From UBA2336 sp964404445 (GTDB lineage: Bacteria > Bacteroidota > Bacteroidia > Cytophagales > Cyclobacteriaceae): DNA of 64,000 bases. The notes beneath the pieces are model-generated. The model saw only the letters and a program-made list of their open reading frames with translations. It was not told where the DNA came from and did no database searches. Below are positions 45,828 to 54,190 of this stretch, piece by piece (positions within the stretch are counted from its first letter, which is position 1; every line of letters begins with the position of its first letter). Location of the stretch: assembly GCA_964404445.1 (NCBI GenBank), contig CAYOJW010000005.1, forward strand, positions 62,001 through 126,000. Direction: 5' to 3'. The position numbers and the translations under genes are program-made.

Positions 45828-46355
45828 ATGGATTTATTATCTGAAAAAGACTTAATTGATAAAATTGGTAAACCGAGTTTTTGGACACCCCAAAGATTAG
45901 TTGATATTGGACAGTATGTTGCAGGAATACCGAACCTTGATGAGAAAATAGGCTCGAATAATTTCTTCAAGACGATGCCGATTATAAATTTTGAAAAACA
46001 TCCCGATGGACTTGGTTTTAAAATAATGCATAATTTCAAATACGTCTACAGTGGAGTAAAAACGAGTGATATTTCAAGGATAACAATTGAAAAAGGAGGA
46101 GTTATTGAAGTGAAAGAAAAGTCTGTAATTGGTAGAGCAATTGTTGGAGGACTACTATTAGGACCTTTGGGTGCCTTGATTGGAGGAGCATCTGGTTTGA
46201 AAGATGACATCTTAAAAGATAATGACAACCTGATTATTCAAATTAAGAACGGGGATAAAGATGAAGCCGTACTATTTCAATTGAAAAAAGGGAAAACAAA
46301 TGATGTGTATAAATTTTTCAAGCAACATTTCCCCACTCTGACATCATTAAATTGA
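45828..46355 (+). CDS. hypothetical protein with a glycine-rich hydrophobic segment
   Basis: 175 residues, AT-rich. Only one feature stands out: residues about 99-122 (GRAIVGGLLLGPLGALIGGA) form a glycine-zipper-like hydrophobic stretch that may insert into a membrane. The part before it looks like a small beta domain of the PH-like kind often paired with such segments, and a lysine-rich tail follows. I cannot assign a function. With the next gene it makes an AT-rich island between GH105 and the GH43/GH3 pair. Confidence 0.6.
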   Translation: MDLLSEKDLIDKIGKPSFWTPQRLVDIGQYVAGIPNLDEKIGSNNFFKTMPIINFEKHPDGLGFKIMHNFKYVYSGVKTSDISRITIEKGGVIEVKEKSVIGRAIVGGLLLGPLGALIGGASGLKDDILKDNDNLIIQIKNGDKDEAVLFQLKKGKTNDVYKFFKQHFPTLTSLN

Positions 46356-46394
46356 TAATAATTTTGTATCCATGACAATTTAACCAAGTGATGA

Positions 46395-46625
46395 ATGTTT
46401 GAATTACAAATGCTAATTATCTTTTTAGGACTAATTGGGACTTTTATGGTTTTTTACTTCAGCCCCCAAGTGGACTCAAGAACATTTCTTTATCAAAGCA
46501 GTGAAATGATAGAAATAGAAAAACGCGATAAAAGAAAAAGAATTTTGGCTAAGAGGGGTATGATTTTAGTGACTTCAAGTTTCTTTATACAAATTGGAGT
46601 TTTAGTCTATGGAAAATATTTTTAA
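46395..46625 (+). CDS. small hypothetical membrane protein
   Basis: 76 residues with two hydrophobic segments (about 4-22 and 55-73) joined by a highly charged loop (EIEKRDKRKRILAKRG). AT-rich like the gene before it, 39 bases away. No family recognised; the size and the two-helix shape are the only support besides context. Confidence 0.45.
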   Translation: MFELQMLIIFLGLIGTFMVFYFSPQVDSRTFLYQSSEMIEIEKRDKRKRILAKRGMILVTSSFFIQIGVLVYGKYF

Positions 46626-46771
46626 ACCGAATATTTGAGCGACAAGTTGAACAAATTAGAAATCAAAGAAGGGAAAATGCCCAGCGGCCAACAAGAGTAG
46701 TTGTTTCACAACTCCTCCAGTGAAAAATTGTTGATAAGCAGCGATCAACATTGATTTCTTAACGCTAATCT

Positions 46772-46811
46772 CCAACCTCTTATACACCTCATCCTCACCC
46801 CAGTATTCAAA
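46772..46811 (-). pseudogene. duplicated fragment of a GH43 3' end
   Basis: These 40 bases match 46910-46949, the end of the intact GH43 gene, with 3 differences and in the same orientation. Read on the minus strand they give FEYWGEDEVYKRL, against FEYRGEDDVYKRL at the end of the intact protein. Nothing of the rest of a GH43 gene remains upstream; a palindromic segment sits there instead. A further hairpin (AGTTGTTTCACAACT) lies at about 46699-46713. Confidence 0.7.
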
Positions 46812-46815
46812 TAAT

Positions 46816-46835
46816 TTATACCCTATCGGGTATAA
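46816..46835. promoter_or_regulatory. TTATACCC-N4-GGGTATAA palindrome (operator-like), copy 1
   Basis: Perfect 8-base arms around TATC. Its form resembles operators of XRE-type antitoxins (HipB/HigA class), but no such gene is in the window. Confidence 0.45.
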
Positions 46836-46852
46836 TTCATCTCGAAATAAAT

Positions 46853-46880
46853 AATTTTATACCCTTTAGGGTATAAAATT
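46853..46880. promoter_or_regulatory. 28-bp TATACCC-N4-GGGTATA palindrome (operator-like), copy 2
   Basis: Perfect 12-base arms around TTTA, sharing the TTATACCC/GGGTATAA core with copy 1 37 bases away. It lies just after the GH43 stop codon on the minus strand and, as a hairpin, could also serve as its terminator. Confidence 0.45.
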
Positions 46881-46898
46881 ACGACAATACCCAAACCG

Positions 46899-48590
46899 TT
46901 ATCCCTTTCCCAACCTCTTATACACATCATCCTCGCCCCGGTATTCAAACCAGTCGAAGTAGGCTTTGGTCGTACTCTCCTGCCCTAATGAAGTGGCATA
47001 CATCGCATACACGCAGCCTACAAACCCACCGGCTTCTTTTGTGCTGAGAAATTTGGCATCAAGCCCTGATTTCAGGCTCACCCACTCTCCGCCCGGAGGT
47101 GCATAGTAAAATGAATACTGATCTCGGTCAGATAAAATCTTTAACTGTGTGGTTTCCGAACCCTGTTTAATTTCTTCTGATGCCATCAGCACCATCGTTG
47201 AATCTCCGGCTACGGACTGATACAACTGCACAACCGGTTTTTCATTATCTACCGATTTGCAGAGGTAATAAAAATGGTCTTCGTTCTGGAAGATCAGCAA
47301 ACCGGCCTTTTCGTTTTCAGTCTGCGCATCAAACTGCAATGAAACACTCGCGCTGCCCGTAAGATGTTGCTGACGATGACCGATAAAGCTTGCATTGACT
47401 TTTTCCATGCAGGTTTCAGGCCGTGCCTGTATAGAAAGCCATCCTGACTTATCGGTAAGGTTATACCATTTTTCTTTTGGTGCACGCAGAAACATCCAGT
47501 CAATGGCAAGCGCGTCCGAATCAAACTCATCTCTGAATGTAAAATTACCACTGTATGGTCGTGTGGCTTCGTTTGAAAGCGAAAGCGGCAACGGATAGAT
47601 ATATTGCACTTCTTCAAAATCAGGATTGATCACCGGCCAGCCTTCAATCCATTTCACCGGAGCAAGAAAAGTTTCCCTTCCGGTATTAAAATACTCTTTA
47701 TCGGTATATGGTCGGCAGGCTAAAAACACTGCCCACCATTCGCCATTATCTAATTCCACAAAATCAGCATGACCGGCAGTCGTGATCGGGTTCTTTCTTT
47801 CCGGGTCAAGATGGCGTTGCGTAAGTATCGGATTTTTATCGTACGGAATGTACGGCCCCATTACCGATTCGCTCCTGAACACCACTTCCGAATGCTGATA
47901 GGCTGTTCCGCCTTCTGCACAAATCAAATAATAGAAGCCATCTTTTTTAAAGATGTGAGGCGCTTCAATCCATACCGGGTTTTTTGAAATATCCACACCA
48001 CCGTTCACAAGTAAATGTTCTTCGCCCGTTACTTTCATGCTGTCGGTATCAAACGCATACATGCGTATGGTGCGATGGCCGTTGTACAGCGGTTTATCAT
48101 CAGGCGGTATGCTGTTGTAAACAATATAAGCTTTATCATCATCAAAATACATGGAAGGGTCAATGCCATTAACTTCAGGCACCCAAACCGGGTCTGACCA
48201 GGGGCCTGCCGGGTCGGATGCTGTTGATACAAAATTTCCACCGCGATCAACCAGGGTACAAGTAACATAAAACAACCCATCGTGATACCGGATAGAAGGC
48301 GCAAAAAGACCTCTTGAAACTCGTGAGCCTTCCACATTAAAATTCTCCGGCTTGTTGATGACGTGATTAATCAGCTTCCAGTTAACCAAATCTTTGCTAT
48401 GGAAAACCGGTATGCCGGGATAATAAGCAAACGTTGACGTAACAAGATAAAAGTCATCACCAACTTTACAGATGCTCGGGTCGGGATAAAAGCCTGCGAG
48501 AATGGGATTCGTAAAATATTCCGGTCGCGCTGATCGGTTAATACAGCCTGCCAATAACAAGCATAACAATAGAAAATATATTTTTCGCAT
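46899..48590 (-). CDS. exported GH43 beta-xylosidase/arabinofuranosidase with C-terminal beta-sandwich
   Basis: 563 residues. Lipoprotein signal (Cys16 in LLAGC). The propeller (about 25-330) has Asp37 in YPDPSI (base), Asp144 in GIDPSMYFD and Glu209 in WIEAPHIF (acid); the beta-sandwich that follows (about 350-555) is the one found in two-domain GH43 enzymes such as subfamily 12. It probably removes xylose or arabinose from xylo-oligosaccharides in the periplasm or at the surface. Eight bases after GH3 in the same minus-strand unit. Confidence 0.9.
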   Translation of the reverse strand: MRKIYFLLLCLLLAGCINRSARPEYFTNPILAGFYPDPSICKVGDDFYLVTSTFAYYPGIPVFHSKDLVNWKLINHVINKPENFNVEGSRVSRGLFAPSIRYHDGLFYVTCTLVDRGGNFVSTASDPAGPWSDPVWVPEVNGIDPSMYFDDDKAYIVYNSIPPDDKPLYNGHRTIRMYAFDTDSMKVTGEEHLLVNGGVDISKNPVWIEAPHIFKKDGFYYLICAEGGTAYQHSEVVFRSESVMGPYIPYDKNPILTQRHLDPERKNPITTAGHADFVELDNGEWWAVFLACRPYTDKEYFNTGRETFLAPVKWIEGWPVINPDFEEVQYIYPLPLSLSNEATRPYSGNFTFRDEFDSDALAIDWMFLRAPKEKWYNLTDKSGWLSIQARPETCMEKVNASFIGHRQQHLTGSASVSLQFDAQTENEKAGLLIFQNEDHFYYLCKSVDNEKPVVQLYQSVAGDSTMVLMASEEIKQGSETTQLKILSDRDQYSFYYAPPGGEWVSLKSGLDAKFLSTKEAGGFVGCVYAMYATSLGQESTTKAYFDWFEYRGEDDVYKRLGKG

Positions 48591-48598
48591 GTGTGCTG

Positions 48599-50794
48599 TT
48601 ACTTAACGGTAAGTATCACCTGTTGCGCTTTTGCCGTGCCCAATGCTTCACTGCGTTTGCCGGGCAGCGATCCGCCTATCGATATATTGAATTTGCCAGA
48701 TTCCAGCACACGTTTTCCTTTCTCATCCACCAGTTCAAGCATGGCAGGTGTAATATCAAATTTCAGCCTGGCCGATTCACCCGCTTTAAGCTTAATGCGT
48801 TTGATTCCATTTAACGTAAATAAAGGTACAGCCGCTAATTTCGATTCAACATCAGTAATATAGAGTTGAACCACTTCCTCTGCTTCAATCTTTCCGGTGT
48901 TGGTAACGGTTACCTCAACCGATGTGGCTTGTTTCTTTTTAATGGTGGAAGCTGCCAGCGCTATATCCTTATACTCAAAGGTTGAATAGCTTAATCCATA
49001 CCCGAACGGGTACATCGGCTCGGCTTCCATGTAGCGGTATGTTCTTCCCTTCATGGTGTAATCTTCATAAGCCGGTAGTTGGTCTAACGATTTCGGGAAC
49101 GTAATGGGAAGCCTTCCGGATGGTGATGTCTTGCCAAAGACAATATCAGCCACGGCATTCCCGCCTTCTTCGCCCGGATACCAAACCAATAAAACTGCAT
49201 CGGCCAGTTCATGTATCTCGGCAAGGTTCATCGGACTGCCGCCTGTTACAATGGCAATAATGGGACGGTCGTTGTTTTCCCGCAGCTTGCGCATATAATT
49301 GATTTGATTTTGCGGAAGATTATAATCAGGCCGGTCGCCAAAGTAAGGCGAAGCGATGGACTCACCCTCTTCGCCTTCCAGCAAGCCGGTAATGCCCAGC
49401 ACAACAAACGTAGCATCGCTGTTCCGCGCATTGGCTGTTGACCAGTCCTGCGGGTTGGCATTATCACGATCCAACAAAATACCCTGCCGGTATTGAAGCT
49501 GGCTGCCCGGCTGTATCGCTCCTGCAATGCCTTCGAGCACGGTAACCATCTGCGGGTTCACGCCATAATAATTCCCCAACAGCACTTCAACACTGGCCGC
49601 AGTGGGGCCTGTAATAAAATATTTCGACAAGTCGTTTCTGAGCGGCAGTACACCATTGTTTTTAAGCAGCACGATTGATTTTTGTGCGGCTTCGCGTGCC
49701 AGCCTGCGGTGCTTTTCGCTGTTGATTACATCGGTTGAGATCGCATCGTACGGGTTGCTTCCGGCCGGGTCGAACATACCTAATTTGAAACGGGTTCGTA
49801 ATAACACTGCCAGCTCGGCATCAATCTCTTTTTCTGTAATATACCCTTTGCTCACCGCTTCAACCAATGCCGGGTATTCATCACCACAATTTAACGACAC
49901 ACCGCTTTTTACAGCCAGCGCGACCGCTTCGGCCTGCGTTTTCACAACGTTGTGGCCTTTGTGATAAAAATCCACTACCGCCCAGCAATCACTCACAATG
50001 TGGCCTTTAAAACTCCACTCCTTGCGCAATACATCTGTTAACAGGTAATTATTTGCACAACACGGCTCGCCATTGGTACTGTTATAGGCACACATAACCG
50101 ACTCCACACCGGCATTCACCAATGCCTGAAATGCAGGCAGGTATGTTTCACGTAAATCTTTGGGCGAAGCCACGGCATTAAATTCGTGGCGCAGTTTTTC
50201 AGGGCCGCTATGTACAGCAAAGTGTTTGGCGCACGCTCCTGTTTTCAGATAGTTCGGATCATTGCCCTGAAGTCCATTAACAAAAGCAACCCCTAACCGG
50301 GAAGTGAGATATGGGTCTTCCCCGTATGTTTCCTGACCACGTCCCCAGCGCGGGTCGCGGAATATATTAATATTGGGTGTCCAGAATGTAAGACCCCCAT
50401 ATTGCCGATGATAACCTTTGGCAACGGCAGCATTATACATAGCGCGTGCTTCATCTGAAATAGCCGAAGAAACACGATGGATCAACTCTTCGTCAAACGT
50501 GGCGCCCAGTCCGATAGCCTGTGGGAATACTGTTGCCACCCCAGAGCGCCCCACTCCGTGCAGCGCTTCGTTCCACCAGTTATAAGCCGGTATGTTCAGG
50601 TGTGTGATGGCCGGACTGGTGTGCATCATCTGGCGGGCTTTTTCTTCGAGCGTGAGCTTGCTGATCAGGTCGTTCACCCGGATTTCAAGGGGCTGTTTCG
50701 GATCGAGGTACAGTGCTTTTTCCTGTCCGAATGTCGGAAAAGATAAAATCACGATCATACAGCAATACCAGTATCTTCGCATCATAGTCTTCAT
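48599..50794 (-). CDS. GH3 family beta-xylosidase/beta-glucosidase
   Basis: 731 residues with a signal peptide (1-24). The GH3 N domain has nucleophile Asp269 in GHIVSDCWAVVDF, along with YNWWNEALHGVGR (71-83) and TFWTPNINIFRDPRWGRGQETYGEDPYL, a pattern typical of beta-xylosidases rather than plain glucosidases. The C domain (LLVWYPGEEGGNAVADIVFG) and a fibronectin III-like domain (about 640-731) follow. It converts xylo-oligosaccharides to xylose. First gene of the GH3-GH43 unit; the regulator's palindrome overlaps its promoter. Confidence 0.93.
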   Translation of the reverse strand: MKTMMRRYWYCCMIVILSFPTFGQEKALYLDPKQPLEIRVNDLISKLTLEEKARQMMHTSPAITHLNIPAYNWWNEALHGVGRSGVATVFPQAIGLGATFDEELIHRVSSAISDEARAMYNAAVAKGYHRQYGGLTFWTPNINIFRDPRWGRGQETYGEDPYLTSRLGVAFVNGLQGNDPNYLKTGACAKHFAVHSGPEKLRHEFNAVASPKDLRETYLPAFQALVNAGVESVMCAYNSTNGEPCCANNYLLTDVLRKEWSFKGHIVSDCWAVVDFYHKGHNVVKTQAEAVALAVKSGVSLNCGDEYPALVEAVSKGYITEKEIDAELAVLLRTRFKLGMFDPAGSNPYDAISTDVINSEKHRRLAREAAQKSIVLLKNNGVLPLRNDLSKYFITGPTAASVEVLLGNYYGVNPQMVTVLEGIAGAIQPGSQLQYRQGILLDRDNANPQDWSTANARNSDATFVVLGITGLLEGEEGESIASPYFGDRPDYNLPQNQINYMRKLRENNDRPIIAIVTGGSPMNLAEIHELADAVLLVWYPGEEGGNAVADIVFGKTSPSGRLPITFPKSLDQLPAYEDYTMKGRTYRYMEAEPMYPFGYGLSYSTFEYKDIALAASTIKKKQATSVEVTVTNTGKIEAEEVVQLYITDVESKLAAVPLFTLNGIKRIKLKAGESARLKFDITPAMLELVDEKGKRVLESGKFNISIGGSLPGKRSEALGTAKAQQVILTVK

Positions 50795-50849
50795 ATTTAG
50801 TTAAATGTTTTCCAATTTTAGCTTCCGTAACGTTGCCAGAATCTGAACC

Positions 50850-50880
50850 TAAAAATACAAATGAAGGGATATTATGCAAC
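50850..50880 (-). promoter_or_regulatory. promoter of the GH3-GH43 unit, overlapped by the operator
   Basis: Read on the minus strand: TTG (50879-50877) inside the operator, a 19-base spacer, then TATTTTTA (50857-50850), one base off the TAnnTTTG consensus. The GH3 ATG is about 56 bases downstream. A repressor on the operator would cover the -33 box. Confidence 0.5.
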
Positions 50881-50891
50881 CGATTGCATAA
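50872..50891. promoter_or_regulatory. LacI-type operator between GH3 and the lacI-family gene
   Basis: TTATGCAACCGATTGCATAA, the exact reverse complement of the operator at 22480-22499. It lies in the divergent region between GH3 (minus) and the regulator (plus). Confidence 0.8.
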
Positions 50892-50938
50892 AAGTTTTTG
50901 TAACTTGCGCAAAATTGTCCATTTTTATACTTAATTTG

Positions 50939-50958
50939 TTATGTAATCGATTGAAATG
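50939..50958. promoter_or_regulatory. degenerate LacI-type operator over the regulator start codon
   Basis: TTATGTAATCGATTGAAATG: nine of the ten left-half bases match the perfect operator, the right half is weaker. It ends in the ATG of the lacI-family gene, a position suited to self-repression. Confidence 0.45.
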
Positions 50959-51978
50959 AGCACACGGGACGTTACCATCTACGATATAGCGCAAGCCCTC
51001 AATATCTCGCCCGCAACGGTAAGCCGTGGCCTGAAAGACCACCCCGGTATCCGAAAAGATACGAAAAAAAAGATTCACGATGCCGCCCGCAAAATGGGCT
51101 ACCAGCATAACACCTTCGCCAGCAACCTGCGCAGAAAGCAAACGAACACCATCGGGGTGATTATCCCCCGCCTCAACAGCTACTTCATGTCAACGGTTAT
51201 ATCCGGTATGGAAAAAGTGGCCAACAGCCACGGGTATAACCTCATCATCAGCCAAACGCAGGAATCGTACAAAAAAGAAGTATCCAGCGTAAGCACGTTG
51301 TTTAACAGCCGGGTTGACGGCCTGATGGTTTCGCTCGCCTACGACACAAAAAACATCGATCACTTTAATACTTTCCTGAATAAAAAAATACCGCTGATCT
51401 TTTTCGACCGGGTAATTGAACACCCCGGCTGTACCAGCATTGTTATTGATAACACAAAAGCAGGTTACGATGCCACCATGCACCTGATCGACCAGGGTTG
51501 CAAACGAATTGTACACGTTGATGGTAACGTAAACCGAAACGTATATGCCGACCGCCTGACCGGTTATAAAAAAGCGTTAGCCGAAAAGGGCATTCCGTTC
51601 GACCCTGCCTTAGTAATTAAAAACTCACTCACCGATGAAGGCGGTGCCGAAGCCGCACAATACATTTTACAGATGAAAAAAATGCCTGACGGGATTTTTA
51701 CAGCCAACGATACTTCGGCCGTGGCCTGTATTCGTGAGCTGAAACAGGCAGGTGTAAACGTGCCCGATACCATTGCCGTAGTCGGGTTTAACAACGATCC
51801 CATCTCACGCGTTATTGAGCCTAATCTCACAACCATCAACTACCCGGGGCAGGAAATGGGCGAACTTGCCGCAAATACGCTTATCAATCAACTGAAAAAA
51901 TCGGTGGCCAGCCAGGTAAACACGGTTGTGCTTAATCACAAGCTTATTGTGCGCCAGTCCACCCTTAGAAAAAAATGA
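50956..51978 (+). CDS. LacI family transcriptional regulator of the xylan locus
   Basis: 340 residues. LacI-type HTH at about 6-27 (VTIYDIAQALNISPATVSRGL), hinge region near 52-62 (NTFASNLRRKQ), then a periplasmic-binding-protein-like effector domain (about 65-335) with TIGVIIPRLNSYFMSTVISG and VAVVGFNNDPISRVIEPNLTTI. The operators at 22480 and 50872 are of the form this family binds. The effector is probably xylose, a xylo-oligosaccharide or glucuronate, but cannot be read from sequence. Its stop overlaps the GH67 start by 4 bases (ATGA), so the two are translationally coupled. Confidence 0.93.
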   Translation: MSTRDVTIYDIAQALNISPATVSRGLKDHPGIRKDTKKKIHDAARKMGYQHNTFASNLRRKQTNTIGVIIPRLNSYFMSTVISGMEKVANSHGYNLIISQTQESYKKEVSSVSTLFNSRVDGLMVSLAYDTKNIDHFNTFLNKKIPLIFFDRVIEHPGCTSIVIDNTKAGYDATMHLIDQGCKRIVHVDGNVNRNVYADRLTGYKKALAEKGIPFDPALVIKNSLTDEGGAEAAQYILQMKKMPDGIFTANDTSAVACIRELKQAGVNVPDTIAVVGFNNDPISRVIEPNLTTINYPGQEMGELAANTLINQLKKSVASQVNTVVLNHKLIVRQSTLRKK

Positions 51979-54182
51979 ATCTCTATTATATAATACACAA
52001 ACCTGTAAAAGCGATACACTTCAAAAAAGTGTGTATGTTTTTTTTGTTTTCGTTTGCCATAACCTTTTTTGCGCACGGTGAAGACGGGTATAAACTCTGG
52101 CTCCGTTACGAACGCATAGCGGATAAAGAACTACTTTCGCATTACCAGAAAAATATACGGGCATGGAAAATAGAAGGGCACTCACCTACCTTATTGGTAG
52201 CACAAAAAGAACTGCAAGCCGGTCTTAACGGTTTGTTAGGAAAATCCGTGCCGACTACACCTGCTATCGAAAACGGAACTGTCGTAGCCGGAACCTTATC
52301 GGGTTCGGCTATTATCCGGTCGCTAAACCTCAGCGAACAGCTTGCTCAGGTAAATGATGATGGGTTCGTTATCCTGTCCGTAAACATAAAGAAGAAAAAA
52401 GCAATCGTTATTGTCGCACATACCGATACAGGTGTGCTGTACGGTGTGTTTCATTTTTTGAGATTGCTCCAAACACAACAACGCATTGACCCGTTATCCA
52501 TTACATCCGCTCCTAAAATAAAAGTAAGGGTGTTGAATCATTGGGATAACCTCGACCGTACCGTAGAACGCGGCTACGCAGGTTTCTCGTTATGGAACTG
52601 GCACAAACTGCCCGACTATATCGATACGCAATACCACGATTACGCACGTGCCAATGCTTCCATCGGTATAAACGGAACCGTGCTGACGAACGTGAACGCC
52701 AACGCATTAATTTTAACACCCGATTATCTGAAAAAGGTAGCAGCACTCGCAGGTGTGTTCCGGCCTTACGGGATAAAAGTTTACCTGACAGCACGCTTCA
52801 GCGCACCCATCGAAGCAGGAGGATTAAAGACGGCTGATCCGTTAGATGTGACTGTTCAGCAATGGTGGAAAAGCAAAGCCGATGAAATTTACAAGCTCAT
52901 CCCTGATTTTGGCGGATTTCTGGTAAAGGCAAACTCCGAAGGGCAACCCGGCCCTCAGAATTACAACCGAACCCATGCCGATGGCGCCAATATGCTGGCC
53001 GATGCAGTTGCCCAGCACGGTGGCATTGTAATGTGGCGTGCGTTTGTGTATGATAACGAAGTGCCTGACGATCGCGCCAAACAAGCCTACTCGGAATTTA
53101 AACCGTTGGATGGCACTTTTCGTGACAATGTCTTGATACAGGTAAAAAATGGGGCTATCGATTTTCAGCCTCGCGAACCGTTCCACCCGATGTTTGGCGC
53201 AATGCCTCAAACGCCTTTAATGATGGAGTTCCAGACCACCCAGGAATATACCGGGTTCAGCACACACTTAGTTTACTTAGCCAATCAATTTAAAGAATGT
53301 CTTGAATCAGATACACATACCAAAGGATCAGGCTCAACCGTAGCCAAGGTGATTGATGGCACATTAGATAACCACAAGCTGTCGGGAATGGCAGGCGTGG
53401 CCAACATTGGCACTGACCGTAACTGGTGCGGGCATCCGTTTGCGCAAGCTAACTGGTATGCTTTCGGCAGGTTGGCATGGGATCATCAACTGACGGCAAC
53501 GGAGATCAGCGAAGAGTGGATCAGGATGACGTTTACCAACGATACCGGTTTTATTGAACCGGTAAAAGATTTCATGGACAGATCATGGGAAGCTACCGTT
53601 AATTACATGACCCCGTTAGGGCTGCACCACATCATGGGCTGGAGCCATCATTACGGCCCCGCCCCCTGGATAAAAGATATGCACCGTGCCGACTGGACAT
53701 CGGTGTATTACCATCGTGCCGACAGCAACGGCATTGGCTTTAACCGGACAGCCAGCGGAAGCTATGCGCTGAGTCAATATCACGTTAACATTCAAAATGA
53801 ATTTTCATCCATCAGCACGATTCCTGAAAAATTTCTGTTATGGTTTCACCATGTAAACTGGAATCAAAAATTAAAATCAGGAAATACGTTGTGGGACGAA
53901 CTTTGTCTGCATTACCAGCAAGGTGTAAACAGCGTACGCGACATGCAGGCTAAGTGGGCAACGCTGAATGGAAAAATCGATGCCAACCGTTACGAAGAAA
54001 TAAAGATGTTATTATCAATACAGGAGAAAGAAGCCGTATGGTGGCGCAATGCGTGCCTATTGTATTTCCAAACATTTTCGAAACAACCGCTGCCGAACGG
54101 GATAGAAAAACCCGATCATACACTGGAATATTACCAACAACTAAAATACCCTTACGCGCCAGGCATTAAACCATCCTGGTGA
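51975..54182 (+). CDS. GH67 alpha-glucuronidase
   Basis: 735 residues. The three catalytic acids seen in GH67 are present: Glu322 in KANSEGQPGP, Asp396 in AIDFQPREP and Glu424 in TTQEYTG, with spacings (74, 28) close to those of the Cellvibrio enzyme (Glu292, Asp365, Glu393). GH67 removes (4-O-methyl-)glucuronate from the non-reducing end of short aldouronic acids, the step after GH10/GH30 cutting. The N-terminus has a hydrophobic segment (about 19-34), so export to the periplasm is likely; Met21 may be the true start. Confidence 0.94.
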   Translation: MNLYYIIHKPVKAIHFKKVCMFFLFSFAITFFAHGEDGYKLWLRYERIADKELLSHYQKNIRAWKIEGHSPTLLVAQKELQAGLNGLLGKSVPTTPAIENGTVVAGTLSGSAIIRSLNLSEQLAQVNDDGFVILSVNIKKKKAIVIVAHTDTGVLYGVFHFLRLLQTQQRIDPLSITSAPKIKVRVLNHWDNLDRTVERGYAGFSLWNWHKLPDYIDTQYHDYARANASIGINGTVLTNVNANALILTPDYLKKVAALAGVFRPYGIKVYLTARFSAPIEAGGLKTADPLDVTVQQWWKSKADEIYKLIPDFGGFLVKANSEGQPGPQNYNRTHADGANMLADAVAQHGGIVMWRAFVYDNEVPDDRAKQAYSEFKPLDGTFRDNVLIQVKNGAIDFQPREPFHPMFGAMPQTPLMMEFQTTQEYTGFSTHLVYLANQFKECLESDTHTKGSGSTVAKVIDGTLDNHKLSGMAGVANIGTDRNWCGHPFAQANWYAFGRLAWDHQLTATEISEEWIRMTFTNDTGFIEPVKDFMDRSWEATVNYMTPLGLHHIMGWSHHYGPAPWIKDMHRADWTSVYYHRADSNGIGFNRTASGSYALSQYHVNIQNEFSSISTIPEKFLLWFHHVNWNQKLKSGNTLWDELCLHYQQGVNSVRDMQAKWATLNGKIDANRYEEIKMLLSIQEKEAVWWRNACLLYFQTFSKQPLPNGIEKPDHTLEYYQQLKYPYAPGIKPSW

Positions 54183-54190
54183 TTTACATT

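Noticed and set aside
46816..46880. A toxin-antitoxin locus suggested by TATACCC palindromes
   Set aside because: No toxin or XRE-type gene occurs nearby; the two small genes upstream do not look like either.
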